A stretch of 64,000 nt of DNA from Streptomyces mexicanus (GCF_902506575.1 NZ_LR732544.1:4814792-4878791), one strand, 5' to 3'; positions 7,597-16,203 are shown, counted from the first letter of the stretch. The notes: generated by a model not told the origin, from the sequence alone. Numbers and translations are program-made.

Positions 7597-9105
7597 ATGA
7601 CCACATTCGCCCGGGGCACCGACACCCTGACACGGGACGCGCTGACGGTCCTCCAGCCCGGCTTCACCGGCACCAGCGCCCCCACCTGGCTGCTGCGGCG
7701 GCTGGGGGAGGGCCTGGCCTCCGTGGGCCTGTTCGGCCGTAACATCGCCTCGCCCGAACAGCTCGCCGCCCTGACCGCCCAACTGCGCGCCGAACGCGAG
7801 GACGTGCTGGTCGCCATCGACGAGGAGGGCGGCGACGTCACGCGCCTGGAGGTGCGCACCGGGTCCAGCTTCCCCGGCAACCACGCGCTCGGCGCCGTGG
7901 ACGACGTGGAGCTGACCCGGGCCGTGGCCCGCGAACTGGGCCGCCGCCTGGCCGAGTGCGGGGTGAACTTCAACTGGGCCCCCTCCGCCGACATCAACTC
8001 CAACCCGGACAACCCGGTCATCGGCGTCCGCTCCTTCGGCGCCGCCACCGACCTGGTCGCCCGCCACACCGCCGCCTACGTCACCGGCCTGCAGTCCGCG
8101 GGCGTGGCCGCCTGCACCAAGCACTTCCCCGGGCACGGCGACACCGCGGTCGACTCCCACCACGCCCTGCCCCGCATCGACGTGGACGCCGAGGCGGTGC
8201 GGGCCCGCGAACTCGCCCCCTTCCGCGCGGCGATCGCCGCCGGCACCAAGGCGGTGATGAGCGCCCACATCCTCGTGCCCGCCCTGGACCCGGACCGGCC
8301 GGGCACCCTGTCCCGCCCGGTGCTGACGGACCTGCTGCGCGGCGAACTGGGCTACGAGGGCCTGATCGTCACCGACGGCATGGAGATGCGGGCCATCGCC
8401 GACACCTACGGCATCCGGCGCGGCAGCGTGCTCGCCATCGCCGCCGGCGCCGACGCGATCTGCGTGGGCGGCGGCCTCGCCGACGACGAGACGATCCGCG
8501 GCCTGCGCGACGCCCTGGTCGCGGCGGTCCGCTCCGGCGAACTGCCCGAGGAACGCCTCGCGGACGCCGCGCAGCGGGTGCGCGCCCTCGCCCGCTGGAC
8601 CGCCGGCGCCGCGCGGACCGGCCCGGACGCCGCCCCCGCCGACCCCGAGGTCGGGCTGCGCGCCGCCCGCCGCGCCCTGCGGGCCACCGTCTCCGACACC
8701 TTCACCCCGCTCACCGCACCGCCCTACGTCGCCGTCTTCACCCCGGTCGCCAACATCGCGGTCGGCGTGGAGACGCCCTGGGGCGTGGCCGCGGAACTGG
8801 CCCGCCTGCTGCCCGGCACCGCGACCGGCAGCTTCACCGGCGAGGACGCGGGCCGTGCGGCCCTGGCGGCGGCCGGCGAGCGCCGTGTGGTGGCCGTCGT
8901 CCGCGACGAGCACCGCCACCCCTGGATGGCGGCGGCCCTGGACACCCTGCTCGCGGCCCGTCCCGACACGGTCGTCGTCGAGATGGGCCTCCCGCAGGCA
9001 CCGCCCCGCGGCGCCCTTCACCTCGCCACCCACGGCGCGGCCCGCGTCTGCGGCCGGGCGGCGGCGGAGGCCATCGCGGCAACGGAGGCCGTCGCGGAGC
9101 CGTAG
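7597..9105 (+). CDS. dasD: GH3 beta-N-acetylhexosaminidase (NagZ/DasD type)
   Basis: A 502-residue glycoside hydrolase family 3 protein without a signal peptide, hence cytoplasmic. The NagZ-type signature KHFPGHGDTAVDSHH begins near residue 174; its His/Asp pair is the acid-base dyad of GH3 N-acetylglucosaminidases. VTDGMEMRAI (about residue 258) holds the catalytic nucleophile Asp. A second domain fills the C-terminal third. It should hydrolyse chitobiose delivered by DasABC to GlcNAc; a role on muropeptide GlcNAc cannot be excluded. It starts at ATG 7597, 9 bp after dasC. Confidence 0.9.
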   Translation: MTTFARGTDTLTRDALTVLQPGFTGTSAPTWLLRRLGEGLASVGLFGRNIASPEQLAALTAQLRAEREDVLVAIDEEGGDVTRLEVRTGSSFPGNHALGAVDDVELTRAVARELGRRLAECGVNFNWAPSADINSNPDNPVIGVRSFGAATDLVARHTAAYVTGLQSAGVAACTKHFPGHGDTAVDSHHALPRIDVDAEAVRARELAPFRAAIAAGTKAVMSAHILVPALDPDRPGTLSRPVLTDLLRGELGYEGLIVTDGMEMRAIADTYGIRRGSVLAIAAGADAICVGGGLADDETIRGLRDALVAAVRSGELPEERLADAAQRVRALARWTAGAARTGPDAAPADPEVGLRAARRALRATVSDTFTPLTAPPYVAVFTPVANIAVGVETPWGVAAELARLLPGTATGSFTGEDAGRAALAAAGERRVVAVVRDEHRHPWMAAALDTLLAARPDTVVVEMGLPQAPPRGALHLATHGAARVCGRAAAEAIAATEAVAEP

Positions 9106-9220
9106 CCCCGGCGACCCCACCGCGCGAGCGCCCGGCTGAGGGCCGGTCCGGCGTGAACCGAGGCCCACACCGGGCACGCGCCCACAGCCGGGCGTGCCCG
9201 CCCCGCGGGCGCCCGACGCC

Positions 9221-9299
9221 CGGCACGGCCGTGGCCCGCGCGCCGGCGTCGGGCATGGCCGCGGCCCGCGCGCCCGCGTCGGGCGTGGCCGTGGCCCGG
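9221..9299. repeat. 30-bp GC-rich tandem repeat (about 2.6 copies)
   Basis: Three successive units, 9221-9250, 9251-9280 and a partial 9281-9299, share the pattern GGCRYGGCCGYGGCCCGCGC followed by a GCGTC-ending tail. They lie in the 256-bp convergent gap between dasD and nagB. No gene is visible in that gap. Confidence 0.75.
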
Positions 9300-9361
9300 A
9301 CGGCAAGGCGCCGGTCACCCCTTCCGGGGCGGCCGGCGCCTTCGGCGTGGGCAGGCGGGGG

Positions 9362-10147
9362 CTACAGTCCCTGCCACTGCGGCTTGTGGGCGTAGGTGTG
9401 GCGGAAGTAGTCGGCGAGCTTCAGCTTCGAGGCGGCCGGCTCGTCGACGACGACCGTGGCGTGCGGGTGGAGCTGCAGCGCGGAGGCGGGGCAGAAGGAG
9501 GCCACCGGCCCCTCCACACTCGCGGCCACCGCGTCGGCCTTCCCCTCGCCCGTGGCGAGCAGCACCAGGTGCCGGGCCTCCAGGATCGTGCCGATGCCCT
9601 GGGTGATGACGTGGTGCGGCACCTGGTCGACGTCGCCGTCGAAGAAGCGCGCGTTGTCCACCCGGGTCTGCTCGGTCAGCGTCTTGATGCGCGTCCGCGA
9701 GGCGAGCGAGGAACACGGCTCGTTGAACCCGATGTGCCCGTCGGTGCCGATCCCGAGCAGCTGCAGATCGACCCCGCCGGCCTCGGCCAGCGCCCTGTCG
9801 TACGCCTCGCACGCTGCCTGCACGTCCTCGGCGGTGCCGTCCGGGCCGAGGAACGCCTCCATCCCGATCCCGAGCGGTTCGAGCACCTCGCGCCGCAGCA
9901 CCGAGCGGTAGGACTCGGGGTGGTCCGGGGGCAGCCCCACGTACTCGTCGAGCTGGGCGATCCGGGCCCGCGAGGTGTCCACGGCACCGGAGCGCACCTT
10001 GGCCGCCAGTGCCTCGTAGACGGGCAGCGGGGTGGAACCCGTGGCGACGCCCAGGAGGGCGTCGGGCTTGCGTCGCAGCAGCTGCGCCATGGCCTCGGCG
10101 ATGAGTTCGCCGCCCGCCCTGGCGTCCGGAACGATGACAACTTCCAC
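9362..10147 (-). CDS. nagB: Glucosamine-6-phosphate deaminase
   Basis: A 261-residue NagB that converts glucosamine-6-phosphate to fructose-6-phosphate and ammonia, the last step sending GlcNAc into glycolysis. The sugar-phosphate loop GVATGSTPLPVYEAL (about residue 33) and the catalytic region LQLLGIGTDGHIGFNEP (about 127-143, with the ring-opening His) are intact. The length is normal for the monomeric/actinobacterial type. The start is a GTG at 10147 with only a weak ribosome site. A dre about 60 bp upstream puts it under DasR, whose inducer is this enzyme's substrate. Confidence 0.96.
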   Translation of the reverse strand: MEVVIVPDARAGGELIAEAMAQLLRRKPDALLGVATGSTPLPVYEALAAKVRSGAVDTSRARIAQLDEYVGLPPDHPESYRSVLRREVLEPLGIGMEAFLGPDGTAEDVQAACEAYDRALAEAGGVDLQLLGIGTDGHIGFNEPCSSLASRTRIKTLTEQTRVDNARFFDGDVDQVPHHVITQGIGTILEARHLVLLATGEGKADAVAASVEGPVASFCPASALQLHPHATVVVDEPAASKLKLADYFRHTYAHKPQWQGL

Positions 10148-10207
10148 CTTGGGCCTGCCGATCTGAGGAGAGCCGAGATGAGGACTGGACCCGGTAACGA
10201 GGGGCCA

Positions 10208-10223
10208 TGTGGTTTAGACCAAT
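10208..10223 (-). promoter_or_regulatory. dre: dre (DasR operator) at the nagB promoter
   Basis: On the minus strand this reads ATTGGTCTAAACCACA, a good match to the dre consensus, 60-76 bp upstream of the nagB start. Confidence 0.88.
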
Positions 10224-10316
10224 CTAGCAGAACGGCCCCTCGCGCCACCTCGGTACGACACCCTCCGCCGGCCCCGCGAGAGCGCCCATGCTCGGCGCCT
10301 GCGCGGCGGTGAATCC

Positions 10317-11099
10317 CTACGTCAGCGAGCCTCCCGTGGCGTCCACCCAGCTGCCCGTCACCCAGCGCCCCGCGTCCGAGGCGAGGAACGCCACCACGTC
10401 CGCCACGTCGGCCGGCGTGCCCACCCGGCCGAGCGCCGATATCGACGCCGCCGTGTCCCAGCCGTCCGGTGTGCCGTGCAGCCACCCGGCGGTGTTGTCG
10501 GTCTCGATGATCCCCGGCGCCACCGAGTTGACCGTGATGCCGCGCGGCCCCAGCGTCTTGGACAGGTCGCGGGTGAAGACGTCGAGTGCCCCCTTGGTCA
10601 TGGCGTAGGCCACCTTGTCCGGCATGACGGCGGTGCGGGCCAGGCCGGAGGAGACGTTGATGACCCGCCCGCCGTCGCGCAGCCGCCCCAGCCCCTGCCG
10701 GACGAGGAAGAACGGCGCCTTCACATTGACCGCGAAGACCCGGTCGTACTCCTCCTCGGTGATCTCCTCCAGGGGCGGGGCCGTACCGATCCCCGCGTTG
10801 TTCACCAGGATGTCCAGCCCGTCCGCGTGCCGGTCGAACTGCTCCCACAGCGCCTCGGCGTCCCCGGGGAGCCCCAGTTCGACACCGATCGCGAACGCCG
10901 AGCCGCCGGCCGCCTCGATCGCCGCGACCACCCCCTTCGCCGCCGCCTCGTTGCGGCCGTAGTGCACGGCCACCCGTGCCCCGTCGCGGGCCAGTCGCTC
11001 GGCGATGCCCCGCCCGATGCCCCGGCTCGCCCCGGTGACCAGGGCGGTCCTGCCGGCGAGCGGCTTGCCGCTGTCGGCCGTGCTCGTGTGTGCGTGCAT
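10317..11099 (-). CDS. Short-chain dehydrogenase/reductase (classical SDR)
   Basis: A 260-residue classical SDR. The cofactor motif TGASRGIG (about residues 22-29), NNAG near residue 100, and a catalytic Ser/Tyr/Lys set with the YAMTK motif are all present. The C-terminal WVTGSWVDATGGS is typical of FabG-like enzymes. The substrate is unknown. ATG 11099 is preferred over a TTG six bases upstream because GGGGG lies about 10 bp before it. It is divergent from a TetR gene; two TAGYG-NN-YGCTA-type palindromes between them suggest that the regulator controls it. Confidence 0.88.
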   Translation of the reverse strand: MHAHTSTADSGKPLAGRTALVTGASRGIGRGIAERLARDGARVAVHYGRNEAAAKGVVAAIEAAGGSAFAIGVELGLPGDAEALWEQFDRHADGLDILVNNAGIGTAPPLEEITEEEYDRVFAVNVKAPFFLVRQGLGRLRDGGRVINVSSGLARTAVMPDKVAYAMTKGALDVFTRDLSKTLGPRGITVNSVAPGIIETDNTAGWLHGTPDGWDTAASISALGRVGTPADVADVVAFLASDAGRWVTGSWVDATGGSLT

Positions 11100-11121
11100 G
11101 TCCAACCCCCACGTATTTTCC

Positions 11122-11180
11122 TAGCGGTCGCTACAAAAAAACCGTACACCGGTCCGCTGTCATTTCTCTAGTGCCCGCTA
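11122..11180. promoter_or_regulatory. Twin palindromic operators between the SDR and TetR genes
   Basis: TAGCGGTCGCTA (11122-11133) and TAGTGCCCGCTA (11169-11180) are related 12-bp inverted repeats in the divergent promoter region. The second runs into TATAAA (11179-11184), the likely -10 box of the TetR gene. They are probable binding sites for the adjacent TetR protein. Confidence 0.6.
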
Positions 11181-11192
11181 TAAAATCACCCC

Positions 11193-11855
11193 ATGGTGGC
11201 CGAGCAGGAGACGGACGAGCAGGTCGCGGCAGGCGAAGCGGGTGCGGCGGGTGAGTCCGGGAGAGTGCGGCGCCGTGGCCGCCCCCGGTCGTTCGACCGG
11301 GCCACCGCGCTGGAGAAGGCCCTGATGGCCTTCTGGGAGCACGGCTACGAGGCCACCTCGGTCTCCGACCTCACCCGGGTCATGGGCATCGGAGCCCCCA
11401 GTCTCTACGCGGCCTTCGGCGACAAGCAGTCGCTGTTCGCCGAGGTGGTGCGCGAGTACGGCGAGCGCTACGGCTCGTTCGGGGACCGGGCCCTGGCCGA
11501 GGAGCCCACCGCCCGGGCCGCCGTCGAGCGGATCCTGCGGGAGGCCGCCGTCACCTACACCGCGCCGGGCCACCCCCACGGCTGCCTGGTCGTCCACGCC
11601 GCCACCAACTGCACGACTCCCGAGGTCGAGGAGCTGCTCCGGGAGCGGCGCAACGCCAACATCGCCGCCTTCGAGCGCCGCATAAGAGCGGACATCGCCT
11701 CCGGGGAGCTGCCCGCGGACACCGACGCCGGGGCGCTCGCGCGGTATGTCGGCGCCCTGATCCAGGGCATGTCGCAGCAGGCGCGCGACGGCGCCGGCCG
11801 GGAGGAACTGCAGGCGCTGGCGGAGATCTCCATGGCCGTCTGGCCCCGCGGCTGA
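11193..11855 (+). CDS. TetR/AcrR-family transcriptional regulator
   Basis: A 220-residue regulator. The N-terminal tail is acidic and Gly-rich, then RRRGRPRSF leads into the TetR HTH; the recognition helix is in GIGAPSLYAAFGDKQSLFAE (about residues 65-84). The C-terminal half is a helical ligand domain with CLVVHAATNC, common in the YcdC-like group. The ATG at 11193 has no ribosome site and lies 8 bp after a TATAAA -10 box, so the mRNA is probably leaderless. It most likely represses itself and the divergent SDR. Confidence 0.9.
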   Translation: MVAEQETDEQVAAGEAGAAGESGRVRRRGRPRSFDRATALEKALMAFWEHGYEATSVSDLTRVMGIGAPSLYAAFGDKQSLFAEVVREYGERYGSFGDRALAEEPTARAAVERILREAAVTYTAPGHPHGCLVVHAATNCTTPEVEELLRERRNANIAAFERRIRADIASGELPADTDAGALARYVGALIQGMSQQARDGAGREELQALAEISMAVWPRG

Positions 11856-12001
11856 GCCGGGCGGGCTAGGCTGCTGCATGATGCGGGCCGGGACGCGGAG
11901 CGGCCGGCCGGTCCGGGACGGTTCGCGGGGGCAGCCCCGCACCGGCGCGGACGGCCGGTGGAAAAACCGCGACGAAGACCTTCCCGCTCATGGACAGGTC
12001 C

Positions 12002-12017
12002 GACTGGTCTAGTCCAG
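12002..12017. promoter_or_regulatory. dre: Orphan dre-like site (DasR operator)
   Basis: GACTGGTCTAGTCCAG shares a 14-bp core, CTGGTCTAGTCCAG, with the operator in front of dasR. It is in the middle of a 508-bp gap, about 345 bp upstream of the kinase gene, and not beside any sugar gene. Confidence 0.7.
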
Positions 12018-12097
12018 AATCGAGGGGAAGCCCCTGACGGGGAAGCCTCCGACAGCCGACCGCGCGGCCCGTCCGCGCACGACGCGCACGCACAGCA

Positions 12098-12125
12098 TCC
12101 GTCCTCCCCCGCACAGGAGGACGGA
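12098..12125. terminator. 10-bp hairpin in the TetR-kinase gap
   Basis: TCCGTCCTCC (12098-12107) pairs with GGAGGACGGA (12116-12125) over an 8-nt loop. It could end transcripts coming from the TetR gene. Confidence 0.5.
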
Positions 12126-12363
12126 CCGAGGAACCGGTGCTCTCTGCCCTGACTGCCCGGCTCCTCACCTTCGGCCGACCGGGACCGCACACCCCACGGC
12201 CGATGATGCTCCGGGCTGCGGTGCCGGGAGGGTTGAGGGTCCCTCCCAGGCGCCGCGGCCCGCGGGTGTCTCAAGGGCCCGTGAGGCCCGGCGCCCCGCG
12301 CGCGGCCGGGCCGGGCACGCGTACATTTCAGCACCGTACAAACGTGCAGGTACGCTCACAGAC

Positions 12364-13839
12364 GTGCCCTCCATGAACGAACTCGTACGCCAGCACACCG
12401 CGCTCGACGACTCCGACCTCGAGTGGCTCCATCTGCTGGTCTCGGAGTGGCAGCTGCTCTCCGACCTGTCCTTCGCCGACCTGGTGCTGTGGGTGCCCAC
12501 CCGGGACGGCACCCGCTACGTCTCCGTCGCCCAGATGCGGCCCAACACCGGCCCGACCTCCTACCAGGACGACATGGTCGGCCACCTCGTCCCGCGCGGC
12601 CGCCGCCCGATGCTGGACGCCGCGCTCGACGAGGGGCGGATCGTACGGGAGGGCGACCCGGAGTGGCGCGAGGAGGTCCCGGTCCGCGTCGAGTCCATCC
12701 CGGTGCGGCGCGAGGGCCGGGTCCTCGGTGTCATCGCGCGCAACACCAACCTGCTGACCGTGCGCACCCCGAGCCGGCTGGAGCTGACGTATCTGCAGAG
12801 CGCCTCCGACCTGGCGCAGATGATCGCCGCCGGCTCCTTCCCGTTCCCGGACCAGCAGGTCGACATGGACGCGTCCCCGCGCGTCGGCGACGGCCTGATC
12901 CGGCTGGACGCGGACGGCATCGTCCAGTACGCCTCGCCGAACGCGCTGTCCGCCTACCACCGCCTCGGTCTGGCCGCCGACCTCGTCGGCCAGCACCTCG
13001 GTGAGGCCACGGCCGAACTCGCCCCGTCCCGCGTCCCCGTGGACGAGGCGCTGGTGAAGCTGGCCAGCGGCTGGGCGCCGCGCGAGTTCGAGATCGAGGC
13101 CAGCGACGGGGTGATCCAGTTCCGGGCCATCCCGCTCAAACCCAAGGGCACCCGCATCGGTTCCCTGGTGCTGCTGCGGGACGTCACCGAACTGCGCCGC
13201 CGCGAGCGCGAGTTGATCACCAAGGACGCGACGATCCGGGAGATCCACCACCGGGTCAAGAACAATCTCCAGACGGTCGCCGCCCTGCTGCGCCTGCAGG
13301 CCCGGCGCATCGACTCCCAGCGCGGCCGGGAGGCCCTGGAGGAGGCGGTGCGCCGGGTGGGGTCCATCGCGATCGTCCATGAGACGCTGTCCCAGAACCT
13401 GGACGAGCGCGTGGAGTTCGACGAGATCGCCGACCGGGTGCTGGCGATGGTCGCCGAGATCTCACCGGGCAAGGTGACCGGCCGGCGCACCGGCCGGTTC
13501 GGGATCCTGGAGGCCGAGGTGGCCACCCCTCTGTCGATGGTCCTGACCGAGATCCTGCAGAACGCCCTGGAGCACGGCTTCCGGCAGGGCGACACCGGCA
13601 CGGTCGAGGTCTCCGCGATCCGCGGCGGCACCTCGCGCGAGGCGCGGCTGCTGGTCACCGTCCAGGACGACGGCGTGGGCCTGCCCGAGGACTTCGACCC
13701 GCACCGCTCCGGCAATCTCGGCCTGCAGATCGTGCGCACCCTGGTCGAGGGCGAGCTGGGCGGGACGTTCGACATGGTTCCCGCTCCCGAGCGGGGCACC
13801 CGGGTGATCCTCGATCTTCCGGTGCCCACGCACAAGTAG
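12364..13839 (+). CDS. PdtaS-type sensor histidine kinase (GAF-PAS-HisKA_2)
   Basis: A 491-residue soluble sensor kinase. An N-terminal GAF-like domain (about 1-150) and a PAS domain (about 170-275) precede a HisKA_2 dimerization helix, EIHHRVKNNLQTVAALLRLQ, near residue 293, and an ATPase domain with N box EILQNALEHG and G box DDGVGLPEDF. This is the layout of mycobacterial PdtaS, whose partner is an ANTAR-domain antiterminator; no partner is encoded nearby. GTG 12364 lies 8 bp after TACGCT, suggesting a leaderless transcript; ATG 12373 is an alternative start. Confidence 0.88.
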   Translation: MPSMNELVRQHTALDDSDLEWLHLLVSEWQLLSDLSFADLVLWVPTRDGTRYVSVAQMRPNTGPTSYQDDMVGHLVPRGRRPMLDAALDEGRIVREGDPEWREEVPVRVESIPVRREGRVLGVIARNTNLLTVRTPSRLELTYLQSASDLAQMIAAGSFPFPDQQVDMDASPRVGDGLIRLDADGIVQYASPNALSAYHRLGLAADLVGQHLGEATAELAPSRVPVDEALVKLASGWAPREFEIEASDGVIQFRAIPLKPKGTRIGSLVLLRDVTELRRRERELITKDATIREIHHRVKNNLQTVAALLRLQARRIDSQRGREALEEAVRRVGSIAIVHETLSQNLDERVEFDEIADRVLAMVAEISPGKVTGRRTGRFGILEAEVATPLSMVLTEILQNALEHGFRQGDTGTVEVSAIRGGTSREARLLVTVQDDGVGLPEDFDPHRSGNLGLQIVRTLVEGELGGTFDMVPAPERGTRVILDLPVPTHK

Positions 13840-13903
13840 TCCACGGGATCCGCCCGTTCATCGGGCGGCCCGGCGGTGTGCCGGCCGGGCGCACACAGCA
13901 AAG

Positions 13904-13930
13904 AGCCCCGGACCTCGATGGTCCGGGGCT
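13904..13930. terminator. 11-bp hairpin between the kinase and wblE
   Basis: AGCCCCGGACC (13904-13914) pairs perfectly with 13920-13930 across TCGAT. It sits between convergent genes and can serve both. A further 12-bp palindrome, GGGGGTACCCCC, lies at 13956-13967. Confidence 0.8.
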
Positions 13931-14081
13931 AGTCGCTCGTGCTGCCCACCTGGGTGGGGGTACCCCCTGCTGGAAGAGCTCGGGGGAGCATCGGGGGTAC
14001 TGCGCGCTGCGGCTCGGGGGCGGGAGATGCGTACTCGCTGTACGCGCCGCCAAGCTCAGGCTGTCAGCGGGGTGGCCGTGG

Positions 14082-14339
14082 TCAGGCGGAGGCCTGACGG
14101 GCCCGGTTGCGGGCGGCGCGGCGCTTCATCGCGCGGCGCTCGTCCTCGCTGAGACCACCCCAGACGCCGGAGTCCTGGCCGGACTCGAGCGCCCACTGCA
14201 GGCACTGCTCGATAACCGGGCAGCGACGGCAGACGGCCTTGGCTTCCTCGATCTGCAGCAGCGCAGGACCGGTGTTGCCGATGGGGAAGAAGAGCTCGGG
14301 GTCTTCCTCGCGGCAAACGGCGTTGTGACGCCAGTCCAT
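14082..14339 (-). CDS. wblE: WhiB-like iron-sulfur transcription factor WblE
   Basis: An 85-residue WhiB-family protein. Four cysteines bind the [4Fe-4S] cluster: Cys9, then CRRCPVIEQC (Cys37, 40, 46). The turn GVWGGLSEDERR (about 58-69) and the basic tail KRRAARNRARQ are the family's sigma-contact and DNA-binding parts. It matches my memory of S. coelicolor WblE, the counterpart of mycobacterial WhiB1, an NO-responsive and essential regulator. It starts at ATG 14339 after AAGGAGAGG. Confidence 0.95.
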   Translation of the reverse strand: MDWRHNAVCREEDPELFFPIGNTGPALLQIEEAKAVCRRCPVIEQCLQWALESGQDSGVWGGLSEDERRAMKRRAARNRARQASA

Positions 14340-14631
14340 GGCTGCTACCTCTCCTTGGTGTTACGTGCTCGTTGCTTGTGAATGTGAACGCTTTCACGAA
14401 TCCCTCAACAAGTGAAGGGCCTACCGTCAGGTTGCCCTGGCGTGGTCCTGTGGATTGAAGAGGGGTTCCGGCGATCTCCGGGGCCCGATGAGGGCGCCGT
14501 CCTGATCGCCACGTAGAGACTCGCAAACCTCGGCGGCGGATACAACCCCTTCCGGGAAGTTTTTTTTGATTCCTCGGTGTCGACTAGGTCACAGCCGTAC
14601 TTCCATGGGGTGGATCCTGGCCTAAACGTTC
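14340..14631. other. wblE upstream region
   Basis: About 290 bp without a gene, comparatively AT-rich for this genome, including a T8 run at about 14560. It must contain the wblE promoter and a leader, but I could not fix a single promoter. A GGAAT element at about 14570 has no GTT at the right distance for a SigR promoter. Confidence 0.5.
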
Positions 14632-14660
14632 GAGTGAAAGGACTTTTGCCCCTTCCACTC
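14632..14660 (-). terminator. Hairpin overlapping the stop of the lipid-kinase-like gene
   Basis: GAGTGAAAGG (14632-14641) pairs with CCTTCCACTC (14651-14660), with one mismatch and a 9-nt loop. It includes part of the stop codon of the gene ending at 14659. Confidence 0.6.
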
Positions 14661-15627
14661 ACACAATCACACGCAGTGCACGGCGTACGCCTGTGAACGT
14701 CACGCTCGTACGCAGTCCCAGGTGGTCGCCGTCCATCTGAAGCGGCAGCGGCACCTTCGAATGCAAGGTGAACGTGCTCAGGTCGTGCAGTGAGACGGCG
14801 TGTCTGCCCTGGGGGCCGCGCTCCGGGGACGAAGTGAGCAACTGGGTGCCATACCGGGCAACCGCGGCCGTGGACAGCCGGCTGAGACCCAGCACGTCGA
14901 GCCCGGTGTCGAAGGAGGCCTTGGGTGAGGTGTACATGGGGCGATTGCCCAGATAGGTCCACGGTGAGGTGTTCGACACTATCGCCACCACCAGATCCGT
15001 GACCGGGTCCTCGCCGGGCCGCTCCAGCGCGATCGAGCCGCGCCGCCGGCTGGGCTCGCCGAGGAACTGGCGGACCACCTGCCGCACGTACAGGGCGTGC
15101 GTGGACTTCTTGCCGCGCTCGCGCTGCTGCTCCACCCGGCCGACCACGCCCGCGTCGAAGCCGAGCCCGGCGTTGAAGGTGAACCAGCGCTCGGGGACCG
15201 CGGCGTCGGCGCTGCCGGGCGTACCGGAGGCCAGGCCCAGTCCGACCGTGCGCTCGCTGCCCTCGCGCAGGGCGTCCAGGATCGCGCCGGTGGCCTCCAC
15301 GGCGTCGTTGGGCAGCCCCAGCGCGCGGGCGAAGACATTGGTGGAGCCGCCCGGCACCACCGCCAGGCGGGGCAGGCGCTCGGGGTCCGGGCCCCGGTGC
15401 AGCAGGCCGTTGACCACCTCGTTGACCGTGCCGTCGCCGCCGAGCGCCACCACCAGGTCCACGTCCCGGCCGTCCGCGGCCTGCCGGGCCAGGTCGCGGG
15501 CGTGGCCCCGGTACTCGGTGGTGACCGCCTCCAGCTTCATCTCACTGGCCAGCGCGTGGATCAGGACATCGCGCGTACGTGCGCTTGTGGTGGTTGCCGC
15601 CGGATTGACCACGAGAAGTGCACGCAT
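14659..15627 (-). CDS. Diacylglycerol kinase-family lipid kinase
   Basis: A 322-residue protein with the diacylglycerol-kinase catalytic domain. The nucleotide loop VALGGDGTVNEVVNGLL lies at about residues 63-79, and the glycine-rich PGGSTNVFARALGLP follows at about 93-107. The C-terminal beta-rich half is as in YegS/DgkB-type soluble kinases. It probably phosphorylates diacylglycerol or a related lipid alcohol at the membrane. The start ATG 15627 gives the standard N-terminus RALLVVNP; frames extending further upstream look non-coding. Confidence 0.9.
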   Translation of the reverse strand: MRALLVVNPAATTTSARTRDVLIHALASEMKLEAVTTEYRGHARDLARQAADGRDVDLVVALGGDGTVNEVVNGLLHRGPDPERLPRLAVVPGGSTNVFARALGLPNDAVEATGAILDALREGSERTVGLGLASGTPGSADAAVPERWFTFNAGLGFDAGVVGRVEQQRERGKKSTHALYVRQVVRQFLGEPSRRRGSIALERPGEDPVTDLVVAIVSNTSPWTYLGNRPMYTSPKASFDTGLDVLGLSRLSTAAVARYGTQLLTSSPERGPQGRHAVSLHDLSTFTLHSKVPLPLQMDGDHLGLRTSVTFTGVRRALRVIV

Positions 15628-15744
15628 GAGGTGCAGCGTACCTACCGGGCAGTACCGAGCCCAGGGCGAGGTAGGGATCCGGTAAGAGCGGCGGCCGTGA
15701 GCCTGGACACGGAACGCCGCGGCGCGAGGGCTACCCTTCATGGG

Positions 15745-16203
15745 GTGAGCAGTGAGCAGAACCCCACCCCCGAGACCACGGACGCCACCGGAGTGCGGCC
15801 GCGGCGGCTGACGTACGCGGCGGCGCTGTGCGCGCTGGAGGCGCTCGCGCTGCTCGTCGGCGGCCTGTGGATGCTCGTCCTCGGTGTCACCGGTGACGGT
15901 GGCGACCGGCAGCAGGCCGTCACCGGCGGGATCACCGTGCTGCTGCTCGCGCTGCTGCCGCTGCTGGCCGCGCGGGGGCTGCTGCTGCGGCGCGGCTGGA
16001 GCCGCGGCCCGGCGGTGATCACCCAGATCATGGCGCTGCCCGTGGCCTACAGCCTGCTGCACGCCGACGGCGCGGCCGTCCCGGCGGGCATCGCGCTCAC
16101 GGCCGTGGCGGTGGCTGCCCTGGTCCTCCTGGTCAACCCGGCCACGACCCGGGCGCTGGGCATCAAGGGCCCGGGCCGCGCCCGGGAGGGCGAGCAGCGC
16201 TAG
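15745..16203 (+). CDS. Small four-TM membrane protein
   Basis: A 152-residue protein with four predicted membrane segments (ALCALEALALLVGGLWML, TVLLLALLPLLAARG, VITQIMALPVAYSLL and ALTAVAVAALVLLV) and short charged tails. The function is unknown; similar proteins occur next to this kinase in streptomycetes as I recall. The GTG at 15745 follows a TACCCT box by about 8 bp without a ribosome site, pointing to leaderless translation. Confidence 0.75.
   Translation: MSSEQNPTPETTDATGVRPRRLTYAAALCALEALALLVGGLWMLVLGVTGDGGDRQQAVTGGITVLLLALLPLLAARGLLLRRGWSRGPAVITQIMALPVAYSLLHADGAAVPAGIALTAVAVAALVLLVNPATTRALGIKGPGRAREGEQR

Larger units (their letters stand above)
11856..12363. other. 508-bp intergenic region with a dre-like site and a hairpin
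   Basis: No convincing gene is seen. The region holds a TAGGCT box just before an ATG at 11878, a dre-like palindrome at 12002-12017, a 10-bp hairpin at 12098-12125 and a TACGCT box at 12351-12356 that fits the kinase promoter. A 41-codon minus-strand frame starting at ATG 11991 lies next to the dre but resembles nothing I know. Confidence 0.6.

Noticed and set aside
3848..9318. Two minus-strand frames of about 900 codons opposite dasABC and dasD
   Set aside because: Shadow frames of clear plus-strand transporter and hydrolase genes; compositionally biased and without recognisable motifs.
11866..11991. 41-codon minus-strand frame next to the orphan dre
   Set aside because: It has no ribosome site and no similarity I recognise. 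Kept only as a remark under the orphan dre finding.
14530..14575. Possible SigR-type promoter for wblE (GGAAT...GTT)
   Set aside because: The spacing between the two elements is about 22 bp, while 18-19 bp is required.
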